Positions 8,069 to 17,773 are shown, numbered from the stretch's first letter. The stretch is 64,000 nucleotides of DNA from JALNYB01 sp963676235 (GCA_963676235.1 OY781044.1:744001-808000), one strand, 5' to 3'. Notes: generated by a model from the sequence alone, not told the origin. Numbers and translations: made by a program.

Positions 8069-9306
8069 TGGAAGAACTCTTGAAGAAAGGAAGTTTGAGG
8101 TTACATTGGGCGTATGAACATATGCCCGTCATGCAGACGATAGATAGAAGGTTCAAGAAAGAACAACCACTGGCCGGCCTCAAGATCGGAATGGCCCTTC
8201 ATACAGAAGCTAAGACCGGTATCCTCGCGATTGTACTCGCAAATGCAGGTGCCAAGATATGTCTCGCGAGCTGTAATCCTCTTTCCACAGATGATTCTGT
8301 TGCTTTGGCATTGAGGGAAGAATATGGTCTTGATGTTCATGCCAAGAAAGGCGAGAATCAGGATGAGTATTATAACAATCTCAATACTGTACTCAACACT
8401 GCGCCTGATTTCTTGATCGATGACGGTGCAGATCTCATCACAATGGCACATACTAAGCGCAGAGACGTTCTGTCGAACATAAAGGGTGCAAACGAGGAGA
8501 CGACAACCGGGGTGGTGCGTCTAAAAGCAATGGCCAAGGACAAGAAGCTTGATTTTCCTGTTCTTTCGGTCAATGATGCTAAAATGAAGTTCTTGTTTGA
8601 TAATAGATATGGAACTGGGCAGTCGACATTCGACGGATGGATGAATGCCACCAATTTAATAGTTGCAGGAAAACGTTTGGTTGTTGCTGGTTATGGATGG
8701 TGCGGGAAAGGAGTGGCAATGAGGGCAAAGGGTCTCGGCGCCAGTGTTATCGTTACTGAGATAGATCCAATCAAAGCTATCGAAGCAAAAATGGACGGGT
8801 TCGAAGTTATGAAAATGGTAGATGCTGTTAGAATAGCAGATATCGTCATAACTGTTACCGGATGTAGAGATATAGTTAGAGCAGAACATTTCGTTACCAT
8901 GAAGGATGGATGTGTTATGGGTAATGTCGGTCATTTTGATAATGAGATCAGCAAATCAGATCTCAACTCGATCACAAAAAATGTTACGCAGGTCCGTGAC
9001 TCCATCGAGGAATATTTGACAAAGGATGGACGCAAACTTTACTTAATAGCTGATGGACGTCTTATGAATCTAGCGGCAGGTCAGGGGCATCCAGCAGAGA
9101 TCATGGATACCAGTTTTGCAACACAGGCTCTCGGCATAGAATATGTTAAAAATAATTACAGTAAGATGGAATGCAAAGTTTATGACGTTCCTGAAGATAT
9201 GGATCTCGAGATCGCAAAGATCAAATTGGAATCCATGGGCGTAACCATCGATACTATGACTGATGAGCAGGTGCATTACGTATCAAGTTGGCAAGAAGGA
9301 ACATGA
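8068..9306 (+). CDS. ahcY: adenosylhomocysteinase (or S-inosylhomocysteine hydrolase)
   Basis: A 412-residue NAD-dependent hydrolase that splits S-adenosylhomocysteine, the by-product of methyl transfer. Landmarks are IGMALHTEAKTGIL near the N-terminus, the substrate-site region TTTGVVRLKAM, VNDAKMKFLFDNRYGTGQS and the NAD motif GYGWCGKGVA. In some methanogens this family acts on S-inosylhomocysteine after deamination, which cannot be told apart here. The ATG at 8068 shares its A with the preceding stop; a TTG just upstream is less likely. Confidence 0.93.
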   Translation: MEELLKKGSLRLHWAYEHMPVMQTIDRRFKKEQPLAGLKIGMALHTEAKTGILAIVLANAGAKICLASCNPLSTDDSVALALREEYGLDVHAKKGENQDEYYNNLNTVLNTAPDFLIDDGADLITMAHTKRRDVLSNIKGANEETTTGVVRLKAMAKDKKLDFPVLSVNDAKMKFLFDNRYGTGQSTFDGWMNATNLIVAGKRLVVAGYGWCGKGVAMRAKGLGASVIVTEIDPIKAIEAKMDGFEVMKMVDAVRIADIVITVTGCRDIVRAEHFVTMKDGCVMGNVGHFDNEISKSDLNSITKNVTQVRDSIEEYLTKDGRKLYLIADGRLMNLAAGQGHPAEIMDTSFATQALGIEYVKNNYSKMECKVYDVPEDMDLEIAKIKLESMGVTIDTMTDEQVHYVSSWQEGT

Positions 9307-9310
9307 AATC

Positions 9311-10459
9311 ATGAGAATAGCAATGATAACTGACAGTTATTTTCCCACAAGAGACGGTGTGGTCACAGCAGTGGTCACTCTGAAAAAGGCCCTTGAAGAT
9401 ATGGGACATACTGTTTTTGTCATTGCACCTGATCCAGGAGAGAAAGACAGAGAGCCGGGAGTTTATTATTTCCGTTCAAAGAAGTTCAAAAAATATCCTG
9501 AATATTTCCTACCAATATACCCATCTAATAAGAGAGAAGTAATCGAGAGCTTGGATGTAGATATAATCCACATATATGGCGTGACATTCATGGCGTTGAA
9601 AGCTTTGATAACAGCTCACACGACACACATCCCCACAGTCATGACATATGTGACGAATGTTGTTGATACAATGCAGTATTATTCGCCATTGAAAATTCCG
9701 ATGGATATACAGGCCAAGTTGGCTTGGATATACATCAGGAATCTTCTGAAGAGACCGAATTGTATCATTGCATTGACTCCGTCAACATTAGTAGAATTCA
9801 AAGAGAACGGTGTCCATCCAAAAAGGACTGAAGTTATTCCTATCGGAATAGACGTTCATAAATTCAGAGAGGGTCTAGATGGTTCGGAGATACGCAAGAG
9901 ATACGGATTGGAGAACAAGCGTGTTGTGATCCACGTGGGTAGGGTTTCCTACGAGAAGAACATAGATGTCGTTGTAAATTCTGTGAAATTCCTACCTGAT
10001 GATGTTATTTTGATGATTGTAGGCAGGGGGCCTGCATTAGATGACATAAAATCATTGGCGGGAAAGAGTGGAATGAATGATCGCATCATTTTTACAGGAT
10101 TCGTATCTGATGAGGAATTACCTCTTCATTATTCTGTTTCAGATGTTGTAGTATCGGCATCAAGGTTTGAGACTCAGGGTCTTACTATTGTTGAGGCCAT
10201 GGGATGTGGGCTGCCTGCGGCATGTTCTAATGGGAGAGCATTTGTTGACATCGTCAAGAGCGGAGTCAACGGGTACTTGTTCAACGGAACATCTGAAGGT
10301 TGCGCGGAAGCGATAATGAATTGTCTTGAGCACAAGTGCGACATAAGACCTCATGCAAGGGAAACAGCTGAGGAGTATTCTACTGAGAACGTGGGAAAGA
10401 AACTCACTGCATTATACGAAGATCTTGCTAAGAATAGTAATAAAGACAGGCAGATATGA
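9311..10459 (+). CDS. glycosyltransferase family 4 (GT-B fold)
   Basis: A 382-residue GT4 enzyme. The N-terminus MRIAMITDSYFPTRDGV matches diacylglycerol glucosyl- and phosphatidylinositol mannosyltransferase-like members, and the donor domain shows VGRVSYEKNIDVV, GRGP and ASRFETQGLTIVEAMGCG with the EX7E pattern. The open frame reaches back to 9263, inside ahcY, but the ATG at 9311 has a Shine-Dalgarno (AAGGA, 9297-9301) and gives the family N-terminus. A lipid acceptor is plausible; the substrate is not known. Confidence 0.88.
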   Translation: MRIAMITDSYFPTRDGVVTAVVTLKKALEDMGHTVFVIAPDPGEKDREPGVYYFRSKKFKKYPEYFLPIYPSNKREVIESLDVDIIHIYGVTFMALKALITAHTTHIPTVMTYVTNVVDTMQYYSPLKIPMDIQAKLAWIYIRNLLKRPNCIIALTPSTLVEFKENGVHPKRTEVIPIGIDVHKFREGLDGSEIRKRYGLENKRVVIHVGRVSYEKNIDVVVNSVKFLPDDVILMIVGRGPALDDIKSLAGKSGMNDRIIFTGFVSDEELPLHYSVSDVVVSASRFETQGLTIVEAMGCGLPAACSNGRAFVDIVKSGVNGYLFNGTSEGCAEAIMNCLEHKCDIRPHARETAEEYSTENVGKKLTALYEDLAKNSNKDRQI

Positions 10460-10494
10460 ATTGTTTTAATACCTGCTTCAGTTTACAGTAATAC

Positions 10495-11412
10495 ATGTCA
10501 AAAGAGCCCTTCTTGTCGGTCTACGGACATATCACGATAGACCAGATAATATCGATCAAGAATTTTCCGTTACTTAACGAATCTGTCGATGTTGTATCAA
10601 AAAAGACAACCCTGGGCGGAACGGGTACAAACATTGCAGTTGTTGCTGCAAAATTGGGAGTTCCAACGGCCATATGTTCATTCGTCGGATCGGATTTTCC
10701 TGTTCAATATGAAGATATCATGAAGGACTCCGGACTCATAATGGACGAATTGGTAAAAGTCGATGATTATGAGACGTCTTTAGCTCTCGTTCTCAATAAT
10801 TCGGCTATGGAACAAGAGGTCATATTCTATCAGGGTCCGCAAGGCTGTGCCAGTAAATTAGGCCGTATGCTTGTGGATTCTGCAAAGAGGTCTCAATATG
10901 TGCATTTCTGCACAGGCGATCCTGAGTATTATATCTCAGTAATGAATGTTATCAGATCATCTAGTTTGAAGATAGCCTTGGATCCTGCGCAAGAGATATA
11001 CAAAATGTGGAATAAGGACAAACTTACCAGAGCAATAGAACTTTCAGATGCTCTGTTCTGTAATGATTATGAAGCCAAGGCCATTGAGAAACATCTCGAG
11101 ATCGGAGATGTTCTAGCTGTCAATGAACCACTAGTTGTCCGTACATTAGGAGATAACGGAAGCATTGCAAGGATCAACGGAGAATTATACGAGATTCCTG
11201 TTGTAAAAGGTAATGCAATGGTTGATGCAACAGGTGCAGGAGATGCATACAGAGCGGGATTTTATGCTGGACTCTACAATAAATACAGTATAAAAGATTC
11301 CCTGGTAATCGCAGCTGCAGTCTCTTCATTCGTAGTTGAAAAAGTAGGCGCCCTCACCAATGTTCCAACTTGGGATATGGTTCTCGAACGTGTAGAAAAA
11401 TATCTGAAGTGA
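10495..11412 (+). CDS. PfkB-family carbohydrate/nucleoside kinase
   Basis: A 305-residue ribokinase-fold kinase. The family signatures are LGGTGTNIAVVAAKLG near residue 40 and the catalytic, ATP-binding DATGAGDAYRAGF near residue 242, where the Asp of GAGD is the base. Archaeal members phosphorylate nucleosides, ADP-ribose-type sugars or fructose-6-phosphate; the substrate is not evident here. An AT-rich promoter stretch (TTTTAATACC) lies close to the start. AK6 follows after 4 bp, so a nucleoside or nucleotide role is plausible. Confidence 0.86.
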   Translation: MSKEPFLSVYGHITIDQIISIKNFPLLNESVDVVSKKTTLGGTGTNIAVVAAKLGVPTAICSFVGSDFPVQYEDIMKDSGLIMDELVKVDDYETSLALVLNNSAMEQEVIFYQGPQGCASKLGRMLVDSAKRSQYVHFCTGDPEYYISVMNVIRSSSLKIALDPAQEIYKMWNKDKLTRAIELSDALFCNDYEAKAIEKHLEIGDVLAVNEPLVVRTLGDNGSIARINGELYEIPVVKGNAMVDATGAGDAYRAGFYAGLYNKYSIKDSLVIAAAVSSFVVEKVGALTNVPTWDMVLERVEKYLK

Positions 11413-11416
11413 TAAT

Positions 11417-11950
11417 ATGCCGGTCATCGCACTTACAGGAACTCCTGGAACTGGAAAGACATCTGCTTCTGAAGAGTTGAGAAGAAGAGGTTATGTGGTA
11501 GTCGATATCAACAAGCATCTTCGTGACCATGATCTTTTAGGCGAAAAGGATGAGAAAAGAGACACTTTCAATGTGGATGTAGATGGCTTGAATATTTCTT
11601 TGGAGGAATATAGACAGAAGGATGAGACGGTTTTTTTGGACAGTCATCTTTCACATTGTGTCGACAGTCATACGATCATAGTCTTCAGATGTCATCCCGA
11701 TGTTCTTGCTAAAAGACTCGAGGCAAGAGGATATAATGAAGATAAAGTAAAGGAAAATGTTCAGGCAGAGATACTCGATGTAATTCTCTGCGAAGCTATG
11801 GAGTCGGACATTCCTGTTTATGAGGTTGATTGTTCATCTGGAAGTGTTTTGGACGCTGTGGATTCGGTAGTTGATATTATTAATGGAAAGGTAGATGGCT
11901 ATCTACCAGGAAAGACCAATTGGACTGACGAGGTGGAAAAATGGTTCTAG
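11417..11950 (+). CDS. adenylate kinase family protein AK6/Fap7
   Basis: A 177-residue P-loop protein with GTPGTGKTSASEELRRRG (Walker A, residues 7-15) and a downstream FLDSHLSH segment typical of the Fap7/hCINAP/AK6 group. Family members have adenylate kinase or ATPase activity and act in the last steps of small-subunit maturation. It overlaps the next gene by 10 bp. Its stop codon is TAG, one of only two in intact genes of this window; readthrough would meet a second TAG after six sense codons and then TAA, so it adds little. Confidence 0.88.
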   Translation: MPVIALTGTPGTGKTSASEELRRRGYVVVDINKHLRDHDLLGEKDEKRDTFNVDVDGLNISLEEYRQKDETVFLDSHLSHCVDSHTIIVFRCHPDVLAKRLEARGYNEDKVKENVQAEILDVILCEAMESDIPVYEVDCSSGSVLDAVDSVVDIINGKVDGYLPGKTNWTDEVEKWF

Positions 11951-12588
11951 ATGCGCGTAGAAAAGATGTAGATTTTGCAATAACTCCCGTTGCAAAAAAA
12001 CTGATAAATGTCAATCCTAACTATATCTCGTGGATCGGATTGATATTAGCATTCATTTCGGGTCTGTTACTGTATTTCAGCTATGATAGTCACTATTTTC
12101 TTCTGCTTGGAGCATTAGTCGTGATAGTTTCAGGTTATTTTGATGCATTGGATGGCAAGGTCGCAAAACTTGCAGGAAAAGCATCTAACAAAGGAGATTA
12201 TCTGGATCATGTTTTTGATCGTTATGCAGACGTGTTCATGATCGGTGGTGTTGCCGTAAGTGCTTGGTGCAATCCATATCTTGGTATGCTGGCACTTGTT
12301 GGTGTTCTCTTGACATCCTATATGGGGACACAGGCACAGGCAATCGGAGCACCTCGTTTGTATGCAGGTCTTCTCGGACGTGCAGATCGTGTTGTTCTCA
12401 GCACATTATTCCCGATAATACAATTCATCATGTGTGCTTTGGGGTATCCTACTCTCGATATCGGAGATTATCATATTTATTGGCTCGAGATCATGATGCT
12501 CTGGTTTGCAGTTGTAGGTAACATAACCGCTATTCAAAGAGGAATAATCACATGGAGAGCATTAGGAAAACAGAATAAGGAAAAATGA
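11941..12588 (+). CDS. CDP-alcohol phosphatidyltransferase
   Basis: A 215-residue integral membrane enzyme of the CDP-alcohol phosphotransferase family. It carries the catalytic signature as DALDGKVAKLAG followed by KGDYLDHVFDRYAD (D-G-x2-A-x8-G-x3-D-x3-D), with about five hydrophobic helices around it. The family transfers a polar alcohol phosphate to a CDP-activated lipid; in archaea products are archaetidylinositol phosphate, archaetidylglycerol or archaetidylserine. Which one is made here is not evident. Translation is probably coupled to AK6. Confidence 0.9.
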   Translation: MVLDARRKDVDFAITPVAKKLINVNPNYISWIGLILAFISGLLLYFSYDSHYFLLLGALVVIVSGYFDALDGKVAKLAGKASNKGDYLDHVFDRYADVFMIGGVAVSAWCNPYLGMLALVGVLLTSYMGTQAQAIGAPRLYAGLLGRADRVVLSTLFPIIQFIMCALGYPTLDIGDYHIYWLEIMMLWFAVVGNITAIQRGIITWRALGKQNKEK

Positions 12589-12592
12589 ACAA

Positions 12593-13636
12593 TCATTCTT
12601 TCTTTTCTTCTTCTTTTTTCATAAAATTGCCAGATTTTATTCTGTAATATGTCAAAGGATGATTGACTGTTTCACGGTTGCACAATTCATCAGGATTGTA
12701 ACAGATACCATTGGTTTTCATGGTGGAGCATTCGGGTGGAGTGTATCCATCGCCTCCCGAAAGTTCTCCCGTGATATGTTTGATCTGATAGCTTGATTTT
12801 GATTCATCAAAGTCAGGCGATTGTGAGAACAGCGTTATGATCCCGTCGTATGAGACTCCGAGTGCATGCAGGAATGATACCAATGCGAATCTTGCGCTGT
12901 GAGGTAGATTCATTCCATTCTGTGCGTTTGCAAGTATCGTGCGAATGCACGGTGGCAGATATTCCAATTCCATGCCTCTGCCGCCTGTAGGGCTGAGTTT
13001 GACTTTGTTTTCAGCTAATACTGCAGCTACATGCTCAACGTCTTTCCTGATGGCTCTCTGGAACTCATCAGGCATCTTCAAAGGAAGTTCGGCTTCAATC
13101 CTTTCCTGAAGGGCAGTTTGTATAAGACGGTCAAATTTCTCTGGATCCAGATGAACATATCCTTTGCGGAGATCCATATTGATGAGTTTCCATTCGACAG
13201 CTTTAAGGACGCACGAATATCTGAGGTAGTTTCCAAAGTGGATTGCGATTCTTCCATCAGGGTCTATCGAGGATTTTATCTCTAGTTCCTGTGCTACAAT
13301 TACATTCGATTCAGGGTCATTATGCAGAAGGAAATTCATTCTGACGCCTTCGGCTAGAGCGTATCTTTTTGTTAGATAGCGATCGTTGATGCAAGACACA
13401 AGCATTCTGGCATATGGATATGAAAGCACCTCCATCAATCGATCATACTGTTGCAATAAGGATCTGTCAGAGATAGTATGCTTGTCAATGGCATCAAGAA
13501 CTCTTTGCATACCTCTTTTTCTGGCATCTTCGTAAGAAGGGGAAGATATCAAGGACTCTATGTCTGCAGAATTAGATTCTGCGAATTCGGCAGATTCCCG
13601 GAGGAAGGGATATCTTGCGGCACGAAGTGAGTCCAT
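12593..13636 (-). CDS. priL: DNA primase large subunit
   Basis: A 347-residue archaeal/eukaryotic-type primase large subunit, which partners the catalytic small subunit in RNA or DNA primer synthesis. The C-terminal iron-sulfur domain is evident: PPCIRTILAN, then HSARFALVSFLHALG, and three further cysteines in PECSTMKTNGICYN and ELCNRE, giving the four 4Fe-4S ligands. The charged KKEEEKKE tail is a simple extension. Its catalytic partner is not in the window. Convergent with the CDP-alcohol transferase. Confidence 0.93.
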   Translation of the reverse strand: MDSLRAARYPFLRESAEFAESNSADIESLISSPSYEDARKRGMQRVLDAIDKHTISDRSLLQQYDRLMEVLSYPYARMLVSCINDRYLTKRYALAEGVRMNFLLHNDPESNVIVAQELEIKSSIDPDGRIAIHFGNYLRYSCVLKAVEWKLINMDLRKGYVHLDPEKFDRLIQTALQERIEAELPLKMPDEFQRAIRKDVEHVAAVLAENKVKLSPTGGRGMELEYLPPCIRTILANAQNGMNLPHSARFALVSFLHALGVSYDGIITLFSQSPDFDESKSSYQIKHITGELSGGDGYTPPECSTMKTNGICYNPDELCNRETVNHPLTYYRIKSGNFMKKEEEKKE

Positions 13637-13684
13637 GTACCCCGGAAAACATTATTGATAGTTTAATATGCCGTTTTTCAGAAG

Positions 13685-15301
13685 TCAAGGATCTTCAAAG
13701 ACTATTAAATCTTTAAGTCCGGTGATGACAATGGGGTCTTCTACGATCTTCAGGAGATCATCAAATGATCTGTAAGGTTTATGAACAAAGATATTCGCAG
13801 ATCTTTTTTTTCCAATTCCAGGGAGAGAACCTATTGCTGACATCGGCATTTTGTTTATATTAAAAGGATAAGAGATGCCTGTGACGGATCTGTACCCCCA
13901 ATCAGTTATCTGAATGTCATATGATCTCTCAAGTTCCAAGCGGTATGGAACTCCAACCAATATTGGATATGAACCGATCTGTCGTCCGAATGTGATATTT
14001 CCGTCATGGAGTTCCATGTAAACATTCTTGAGAATAGTACCAGCCGGAAAGATCCTTTCAAGCATGACGCGGTCTATATCTTCGCGGACAGTTTCTTTGA
14101 ATTTTTTGAATATTTTTTGATCTACCTTTACATCGAACGCTCTTCTTATGGGAAGGACCTGACGGATATTGATACGTCTTATCATGAGCCCTTCATCGGT
14201 TATTTTCTGAAGGAATTCCAGATTCAGGTCATATGTATCTACTGTCTCGCCATCAAGTCCACATATGAAATTCAATCCAGGAAGGAGTTTTGGAAGTCCG
14301 TTATCTCCTCTCTCTCCACCGATTTCGTTAATGATCTTTATAGCATCTAAGACCTGTTCAGATGTACTGTTGAGATTATTTTCTAGATATACTCTGTGAT
14401 CTGCAGATTCCATACCGAGTGCCAAGACGTTACCAGGAGTGCAGCATTCTGTTATTGTTTCAATGACCTTTTTAGACTCTTCGGGATATTTTGATATGAC
14501 CGCAGGATTTGCGTTATCTACATGAATTATATCGAAATCAAGTTCTTTTAAGCCATGGAATAATTCTGATACTGCGTTCGGATTTGGTCTTGGAATTTCT
14601 TCTTCGCTTGTGGATCCGTATGATATTATGCAAGTCTGTCCACCGATCCTGATGTTTCTTATCCCTAAGTTTTTTAATACTCTGGCTTCCGCCAATATGT
14701 CTTGGGGGGTTCTCATCAAAGGTTTGCCCTTGATCGGTTCGATGCAGTATGAACATCCGCCGTTCTTCCATCTATGACATCCTCTGTATGATTCTATTTC
14801 AACCATCAGTGGATGTGGAAAATCTTGGTGCTGTGTAACGATCCTCGCGCCTAAAAGCATCCATCTATTCCATTCATCAAGGGTTCTCAGTCTTTCTCCG
14901 ACCTCTTTTCCTGTCATTCCGTCGTACAACGATGCAGCAATATCTTTTTTGACAGCAAAATCGAATTTATTTGCAATATCTGATGATGCTGCAGATCCTC
15001 CGATCAGTTTCCATCCTTTCAGATTGGGGATCAAAGCATCCAATTCTTTCAGAGACATAGGCATAGAGCGAAGATATTTTCCAGGAACAGTATTTCCTGA
15101 AAGAACAACGCTCACGTCGGCATTCGGGATCCCCTCTCCTTTTCTTATCATATCTATGGTAATGTAATCGACGTCAGCTCCCGCATCTATCGCAGCTCCA
15201 GCTATCGCTCTGATCATTGGAGAGATATATGGGGGGACTCCGAGCGCGGCAGGATCATCGATGTATCCGTCGATTACTGCGACTTTTATGTCTGAGGTCA
15301 T
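13685..15301 (-). CDS. radical SAM protein with C-terminal helix-hairpin-helix (COG1031 type)
   Basis: A 538-residue radical SAM enzyme of unknown reaction. The cluster motif is GCHRWKNGGCSYC, a C-x7-C-x2-C spacing rather than the usual CxxxCxxC. I recall similar spacing (CPR...GGCSFC) in the archaeal COG1031 group. Before it lies an N-terminal B12-binding-like region (VAVIDGYIDDPAALGVPPY), and after it a helix-hairpin-helix (SLPGIGKKRSANI) near the C-terminus, which suggests nucleic-acid contact. Start at the ATG at 15301; the frame is open a further 20 codons upstream without a convincing start. Confidence 0.85.
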   Translation of the reverse strand: MTSDIKVAVIDGYIDDPAALGVPPYISPMIRAIAGAAIDAGADVDYITIDMIRKGEGIPNADVSVVLSGNTVPGKYLRSMPMSLKELDALIPNLKGWKLIGGSAASSDIANKFDFAVKKDIAASLYDGMTGKEVGERLRTLDEWNRWMLLGARIVTQHQDFPHPLMVEIESYRGCHRWKNGGCSYCIEPIKGKPLMRTPQDILAEARVLKNLGIRNIRIGGQTCIISYGSTSEEEIPRPNPNAVSELFHGLKELDFDIIHVDNANPAVISKYPEESKKVIETITECCTPGNVLALGMESADHRVYLENNLNSTSEQVLDAIKIINEIGGERGDNGLPKLLPGLNFICGLDGETVDTYDLNLEFLQKITDEGLMIRRINIRQVLPIRRAFDVKVDQKIFKKFKETVREDIDRVMLERIFPAGTILKNVYMELHDGNITFGRQIGSYPILVGVPYRLELERSYDIQITDWGYRSVTGISYPFNINKMPMSAIGSLPGIGKKRSANIFVHKPYRSFDDLLKIVEDPIVITGLKDLIVFEDP

Positions 15302-15406
15302 GTCATTTCTCTGAATGTAAATTAGGTATAAATATGAACAGCGTAATAAAGGTGGTAGCAATCCGCAGATAAACTACGAATTTCGTAGTAAAATGGAGAA
15401 ATATAC

Positions 15407-16753
15407 GTGACAAATGATAAAGAAATGACAGTAGAAGAGCGTCTTCAGTTAGCAAAGAAGCCTGGACAGGACGCTATGGTCATGCACAAATTCTATGGTG
15501 GAAAGATCGAGATCGTGCCTAAGGCATGTGTCAGAAACTTTGATGATTTCGCCATTTGGTACTCGCCAGGAGTAGCCGAGCCCTGCAAGGATATCGCTAA
15601 GAATCCCGATATGGTATACGAACATACGTGCAAATGGAATACAGTAGCAGTAGTATCTGACGGAACCCGTGTATTAGGTCTCGGAGATATTGGTCCAGAA
15701 GCAGCAATGCCTGTCATGGAAGGAAAAGCAATGCTTTTCAAATATCTCGGGGGAGTGGATTGTGTACCTATTTGTTTAGATACAAAGGACCCAGAAAAGA
15801 TCATAGAGACTGTTAGGCTCATTGCCCCGTCATTCGGAGGAATAAATCTAGAGGACATCTCCAATCCTAAATGCTTTGATATTTTAGATGAGCTCAGAAG
15901 AGATTGTAAGATCCCTGTTTGGCATGATGATCAGCAGGGAACAGCTACAGTCGAAGTCGCAGGTGCAATCAATGCATTGAAACTCGTTGGAAAGAAGATT
16001 GAGGATGCAAACATCACTGTTATTGGTGCAGGTGCAGCATCTATCGCAATTACAAGACTTCTTTTGGCAACAGGATTCAAGCCAAGTAACCTCTGCATGT
16101 GCGATTCAACAGGAATCCTCAACATGGATAGGACCGATGTCGAGGGACAGTTCAAACAGAAATGGGAGATCTGCAATAAGACCAACGGTGCAGGAAAGAA
16201 AGGCGGGATGAAAGAGGCAATGAAGGGTGCAGATATCGTCATTGCAGCATCACGTCCTGGACCTGGAACCATCAAGCCAGAGTATTGTGATGGCATGGCA
16301 GATGACGGTATCATCTTCGCAACTGCAAATCCAGTACCTGAGATATGGCCTTGGGAAGCAAAAGAGCACGGTGTGAAAATATTCGCAACCGGACGTTCAG
16401 ATTTCCCGAACCAGGTTAACAATTCTATGGGATTCCCTGCGATATTCCGTGGTGTCCTTGATGTAAGGGCTAAGACAATTACGGATGAGATGTGTATCGC
16501 AGCCGCTACAGAATTGGCAAAGTGTGCTGAGGAACAGGGACTCACCGAGGACTACATAATTCCTACAATGAGGGAATTCGAAGTATTCCCCAGAGAAGCA
16601 GTTGCTGTTGCAATGAAAGCTCAGGAACAGGGTGTCGCGCGTCTTAAACTCTCACGTCAGGAACTTTACGACAAGGCAAGCTTCATGATCAGGAGATCAA
16701 GAGATTTGACTCAGAAGATGATGGATGACGGATTCATAGCAGAATTCGAATAA
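15407..16753 (+). CDS. NAD(P)-dependent malic enzyme
   Basis: A 448-residue malic enzyme that oxidatively decarboxylates malate to pyruvate. The N-terminal domain has FAIWYSPGVAEPC and the metal-site stretch VWHDDQQGTA. The NAD(P) domain has VIGAGAASIAI and the ending region FATGRSDFPNQVNNSMGFP is the family hallmark. Cofactor preference cannot be called. Start is GTG at 15407. It is monocistronic, flanked by the divergent radical SAM gene and a downstream hairpin terminator. Confidence 0.93.
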   Translation: MTNDKEMTVEERLQLAKKPGQDAMVMHKFYGGKIEIVPKACVRNFDDFAIWYSPGVAEPCKDIAKNPDMVYEHTCKWNTVAVVSDGTRVLGLGDIGPEAAMPVMEGKAMLFKYLGGVDCVPICLDTKDPEKIIETVRLIAPSFGGINLEDISNPKCFDILDELRRDCKIPVWHDDQQGTATVEVAGAINALKLVGKKIEDANITVIGAGAASIAITRLLLATGFKPSNLCMCDSTGILNMDRTDVEGQFKQKWEICNKTNGAGKKGGMKEAMKGADIVIAASRPGPGTIKPEYCDGMADDGIIFATANPVPEIWPWEAKEHGVKIFATGRSDFPNQVNNSMGFPAIFRGVLDVRAKTITDEMCIAAATELAKCAEEQGLTEDYIIPTMREFEVFPREAVAVAMKAQEQGVARLKLSRQELYDKASFMIRRSRDLTQKMMDDGFIAEFE

Positions 16754-16760
16754 ACTATAA

Positions 16761-16785
16761 AGGGGGGTTAAATCCCCTATTTTTA
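16761..16785 (+). terminator. hairpin plus T-run after the malic enzyme gene
   Basis: AGGGG (16761-16765) can pair with CCCCT (16774-16778) around an 8-nt loop, followed directly by ATTTTTAAATTT. It lies 8 bp after the malic enzyme stop and before a convergent pyrophosphatase gene, so it suits a transcription terminator for the former. Archaeal termination depends mostly on the T-run. Confidence 0.6.
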
Positions 16786-16834
16786 AATTTGTTCTTTGAA
16801 GTGATTCAAGTAATCAACAAGATGATTCTCTGGT

Positions 16835-17386
16835 TTATTTTCGTTTGACTTTGGGTACGAATAGATCTGTGTAGTTGTCAATAGCACCTTGAATGATATC
16901 ATCGACCTTGTCTGCACCAATAATCTCATCTACGGCGGTTTGTTTGTTCTCGAGTGCCTTATAAACAGAGAAGAAATGAGCCATCTCATCGAAGATATGT
17001 TTGGGGAGTTCGGAGATATCTTTGTATGAGTTATACATCGGATCGTCGAACGGTATTGATATTATCTTTTCATCGTTTGCACCGCAATCGATCATTTTGA
17101 TAGCACCTATGGGGTAACAATGTACCAAGGTCATGGGCGCGATAGGCTCTGAACAAAGAACAAGTGCATCGAGAGGGTCTTTGTCATCTGCATATGTTCT
17201 TGGAATAAAACCATAATTTGCCGGGTAATGTGTTGATGTGTAAAGAATGCGGTCAAGTTTGAGAAGGCCTGTCTCTTTATCCAATTCATATTTGTTTTTG
17301 CTTCCTTTTGAGATTTCGACTACCACCATGTAATCATTTTTGGAAATTCTTTTCGGATCGATGTCATGCCAAATATTAGATGTCAT
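16835..17386 (-). CDS. ppa: inorganic pyrophosphatase, family I
   Basis: Soluble family I pyrophosphatase, 183 residues, which hydrolyses pyrophosphate from biosynthetic reactions. Active-site elements are present: EISKGSKNKYE near the N-terminus, LYTSTHYPANYGFIPRTYADD, the metal-binding DDKDPLDALVL and the DCGANDEKI stretch. I chose the ATG at 17386 over a GTG at 17395, three codons earlier; neither has a strong Shine-Dalgarno. Convergent with the malic enzyme gene. Confidence 0.93.
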   Translation of the reverse strand: MTSNIWHDIDPKRISKNDYMVVVEISKGSKNKYELDKETGLLKLDRILYTSTHYPANYGFIPRTYADDKDPLDALVLCSEPIAPMTLVHCYPIGAIKMIDCGANDEKIISIPFDDPMYNSYKDISELPKHIFDEMAHFFSVYKALENKQTAVDEIIGADKVDDIIQGAIDNYTDLFVPKVKRK

Positions 17387-17494
17387 TTTATTCACTTCTG
17401 TGATGATAGGTTGAAATTTTGAGATATATAAATTATTGTCATCTCAAAGATAAATTGTAGTTGAATTATAGGGTGAACCCTAAAAAAGTTTGAA

Positions 17495-17764
17495 TCAACA
17501 GACGGTCTGTGATATACATTCTACGTTTTCGATACCATCGATTCCGTGAAGTGCATCTTCCAGAGTGCTGCCGATAGACTCATCAGAGTCATCAATATCG
17601 AAACCGACATTGACCTTCATAAGGCCGAATGCCACAGGTAAGATCCTTGCTTCTAGAATCTTAACGCCTGTAGGTATAACTGTATTGATAGTTTCTATGA
17701 CTTTGTTTAAATCTACCTCGGTGCTTTCAGGCATGAGGTCGTATGTTGCTACGATCTGTCCCAT
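17495..17764 (-). CDS. ef1b: elongation factor 1-beta (aEF1B)
   Basis: Archaeal aEF1B, 89 residues, the guanine-nucleotide exchange factor that recharges aEF1A with GTP. The compact ferredoxin-like fold is typical: IVATYDLMPESTEVDLNKVI, ILEARILPVAFGL and the C-terminal GIDGIENVECISQT. The gene starts 9 bp after the zinc-ribbon gene on the same strand; this pairing is common in archaea and suggests cotranscription. Confidence 0.94.
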   Translation of the reverse strand: MGQIVATYDLMPESTEVDLNKVIETINTVIPTGVKILEARILPVAFGLMKVNVGFDIDDSDESIGSTLEDALHGIDGIENVECISQTVC

Positions 17765-17773
17765 TTTAACACC

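Noticed and set aside
15931..16545. A 204-codon minus-strand frame inside the malic enzyme gene
   Set aside because: A shadow of a strongly biased coding sequence; the plus strand encodes conserved malic enzyme motifs throughout.
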